From Halichondria panicea (lineage: Eukaryota > Porifera > Demospongiae > Suberitida > Halichondriidae), in contig NC_087391.1 in NCBI RefSeq assembly GCF_963675165.1, positions 1,321,001 through 1,385,000 of the forward strand: a stretch of DNA of 64,000 bases, read 5' to 3'. The position numbers were made by a program, and so were the translations under genes. Below, piece after piece: positions 61,864 through 64,000 of this stretch. The stretch's first letter is position 1. Each line of letters begins with the position of its first letter. The notes under the pieces are model-generated. The model searched no databases. It was given only the letters and a program-made list of their open reading frames with translations, and was not told the DNA's origin.

Positions 61864-61939
61864 TTATTTATTGTCAGTTTGAACTGCTATAATTATTTAT
61901 TAATTTGTTTGTGGTCCCCTCTGTTTATAATTATTTATT
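61864..61939 (+). promoter_or_regulatory. AU-rich element cluster in the TTP 3' UTR
   Basis: Three exact TTATTTATT nonamers at 61864-61872, 61893-61901 and 61931-61939, about 320-390 bases after the stop. This is the optimal TTP binding site, implying negative autoregulation as in vertebrate ZFP36 (inference). From here to 62705 no coding exon was recognised; the last NVL exon may be in it. Confidence 0.65.
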
Positions 61940-62705
61940 CCAATGTCTGTTTTTAGATTCAATAATATTTTCTATTGCTTATATGCCATGCAGTTGAGTA
62001 TATATATGAAGTTTGGAAGTTAATACTTTGCTGTGAATAACTGTACTCTAATGCAGACATTTTGGAGCCTAGTAGCAATTTTAAGGGTATTTTGAATGAG
62101 GTCTTACTATGTCTTACACTTGGTGTGTCAAGAAATAGAAAATAGAGAAATGATTGACATTCACTGTACAATTACAGAACATAATGAAGTCTAATCAAGT
62201 GATACAAGTGATAAAACACCTATATGGAATATCAACAGTCTCCATTTAGGGAGTTAACAGTTGCCACCTATATCCTTGGTGGGTCTTCAATAACAGTAAA
62301 CCTTGCAGCCATTTGTTGATAAAAGAGGCAGTCCTGCGTGGAGGGAAACAACAGTCCTGAAATAATGGGCCAAAACAACAGGAAATACTGTGACCTCAAT
62401 CCCTGTTAAATCATAAACCATGATAACAAAACAAATACTAGGTGAACTCCCAAGTGGATACTGATGTCATACATGCTCCTATGCCTTTGGCGTAAGCCCA
62501 TGTCTCAGATATTGGGACCCAAACAATAGCTATGTATTCATCATCTAATGGCAATCATAGGTTGTTAAAAATGATATGAATGTTGTGTGGAGTAAACCCT
62601 TAGCCCTTAGCTCTTATCTTAGTGGCTGTGGTAGCATAGCAACAACCCCTAACCCTACTCCAACCACAGCAGTTGGTAAACACAACCAACCCTGATTGAA
62701 CACAC

Positions 62706-62882
62706 CTTAGCAGACACAGATGGCCTGAATTTGGTGAGAGCAGCTTTGAAATGGCTCATCCAAACAGCCATATTGGGATTGATGTATGGAGCTATGTTAG
62801 GGAGAATAGCAGACCCCAGTTTCATGTGCTGTCTTAGTGCTACAATGGCGGCTTCTCTCACCAATGCACTCAAGTCTGCACC

Positions 62883-62930
<48 letters not shown>

Positions 62931-63623
62931 AAGCTGTTGCTTAGCTTCAACTAGTGCTACATGTATATGTAACTGTTTGGCACACAAGAAACAATTAGGT
63001 GTGGTCAGTACAACACTCTTTGTTTGTGTTCAAGCTAGGAAATAATACATGCCAATGAATACGACTCTACACAATGACAGTGTACTTTGGGTGTGCATGG
63101 TACTATTTTATGAACAAAATAGATTTCTATGATTGGACTCTATGAATATAATAATTCCAGCTGCAGATACTGAATTCCTAGTACAAAGTGCAAATATTTC
63201 ATTGACCTGCACTGAACTTACAAACAATTGGTATACACAAATGCCAATTAACTCTTAAAAGCCTATTTGTCTACAAGCAGCTGTCACATTACTTAGGCTC
63301 GGATTACCTAGACACACTCTGCCCAGAAGCTGAACATTCCATTTACATAGTGGAACATACAGTATCAATATCCTTGCCATAGGCATACTGTCTCTGTTAT
63401 ACAAAGTGTTGTATGCATGCACTGCTCTACTATTCTGACAAAAATTAATGGAGAAAAATTTAATTCTCACATTCTACTGAACACATTCCTATATAGGGCA
63501 GCTATGGGATGGGATGGGATGTCCTATTGCTCACAGTCAATCTCACCTGAAACCTTTGCAGAAGTCATCGCTGGCCAGCTGACCTAGGTCGACATCAGAG
63601 GAAAGTCGAGGCCTGGTCCCACC
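62706..63623 (-). CDS. NVL: NVL-type AAA ATPase, C-terminal part
   Basis: Two exons, 63623-63547 and 62883-62706, join in phase and read GGTRPRLSSDVDLGQLASDD, then FCKGFSGADLSALVREAAIV, ALRQHM, and FKAALTKFRPSVSAK. SGADLSALVREA is the sensor-2/C-terminal helical region of the second AAA module, and the sequence matches NVL (nuclear VCP-like), a nucleolar ATPase acting in 60S ribosome maturation and telomerase assembly. The 5' exons lie beyond the right edge. The final short exon, expected after the GTGTGT donor at 62705, was not found. The acceptor of the second exon directly follows a (CA)n tract. SPATA5 or VCP are less likely. Confidence 0.75.
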
Positions 63624-64000
63624 CTGCAGCAAAATAGAGGGCAAATAAGTGGGTGCAAGTTAAGGCAAGCTTACAAACAAACTTCCTCTTTTCTTTGAAA
63701 AGAAATTTTAAGCCTGTTAGCATGGAAACTTTTGTATCCTAGCTTATACTATAAACAAATACACTATAAACAAAAGAACACTATTTTTGATCTAGGGTCA
63801 GATAATCAATTGTACAGTTACCACAGGTAAACAACAAGAGCTTACACCCCTAGAAGAGATAATAGGCCAGGGTTCACCACTACGCACATTACCAGGAACA
63901 ATAAAACCACCTTATGTATACAACAGGTGCATGATCACTGGCTAGTAAACAACCTGTCTGACAGGTTATACCTTACCTATTGTCCTCCCTGGCCATTGAT

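Overview
This is nuclear DNA of an animal. Nearly every gene is split by GT-AG introns (one probable GC-AG), introns carry many short inverted-repeat transposons, and several families are animal-specific: a Delta/Jagged-type Notch ligand, an Iroquois-class TALE homeobox gene and an SBF-like myotubularin. The divergent Delta ligand and the general style suggest an early-branching animal, most likely a sponge (inference, moderate confidence). One 200-base run of N marks an assembly gap.

Layout, left to right. 0-2.6 kb: the last exon of a receptor-like cytoplasmic tail (+) and two exons of a CPH-domain protein (-). 3.2-6.4 kb: protein phosphatase 1 catalytic subunit (-), head-to-head with an SLC46-type transporter (+, 6.8-12.7 kb) whose second intron holds three transposons nested in one another. 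13.0-21.0 kb: a complete 12-exon Notch ligand (-). 21.2-23.9 kb: an SLC25 mitochondrial carrier (-), head-to-head with CDIN1 (+, 24.1-27.3 kb). One CDIN1 intron contains two intronless cupin_5 genes in tandem. 27.7-35.8 kb: a 21-exon BBS10-like chaperonin (-), head-to-head with an Iroquois homeobox gene (+, 36.2-38.1 kb). 38.7-59.5 kb: a 25-exon myotubularin-family pseudophosphatase (-), running into the gap. 60.2-61.5 kb: a TTP/ZFP36 CCCH zinc-finger gene (+). 62.7 kb to the edge: the 3' part of an NVL-type AAA ATPase (-).

Most gene models were assembled by hand from splice sites, and in PP1c, SLC46, Delta, SLC25, CDIN1, BBS10, Irx and the myotubularin all exon phases join into one open frame. 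These are unrelated housekeeping and developmental genes; there is no operon-like cooperation. Four neighbouring pairs are divergent with only about 280-600 bp between start codons, so shared promoters are likely.

The most unusual structure is in the myotubularin gene. Four separate tandem duplications each copy an exon-intron boundary, producing arrays of decoy splice sites; one array copies the segment encoding the (already inactive) catalytic loop and has itself been hit by a 2 kb inverted-repeat transposon. The window also holds at least three foldback elements built as a terminal inverted repeat plus inward tandem array with 7-8 bp target duplications, 46-50 bp palindromic elements with perfect 9 bp target duplications, and a pair of Mutator-like MITEs.
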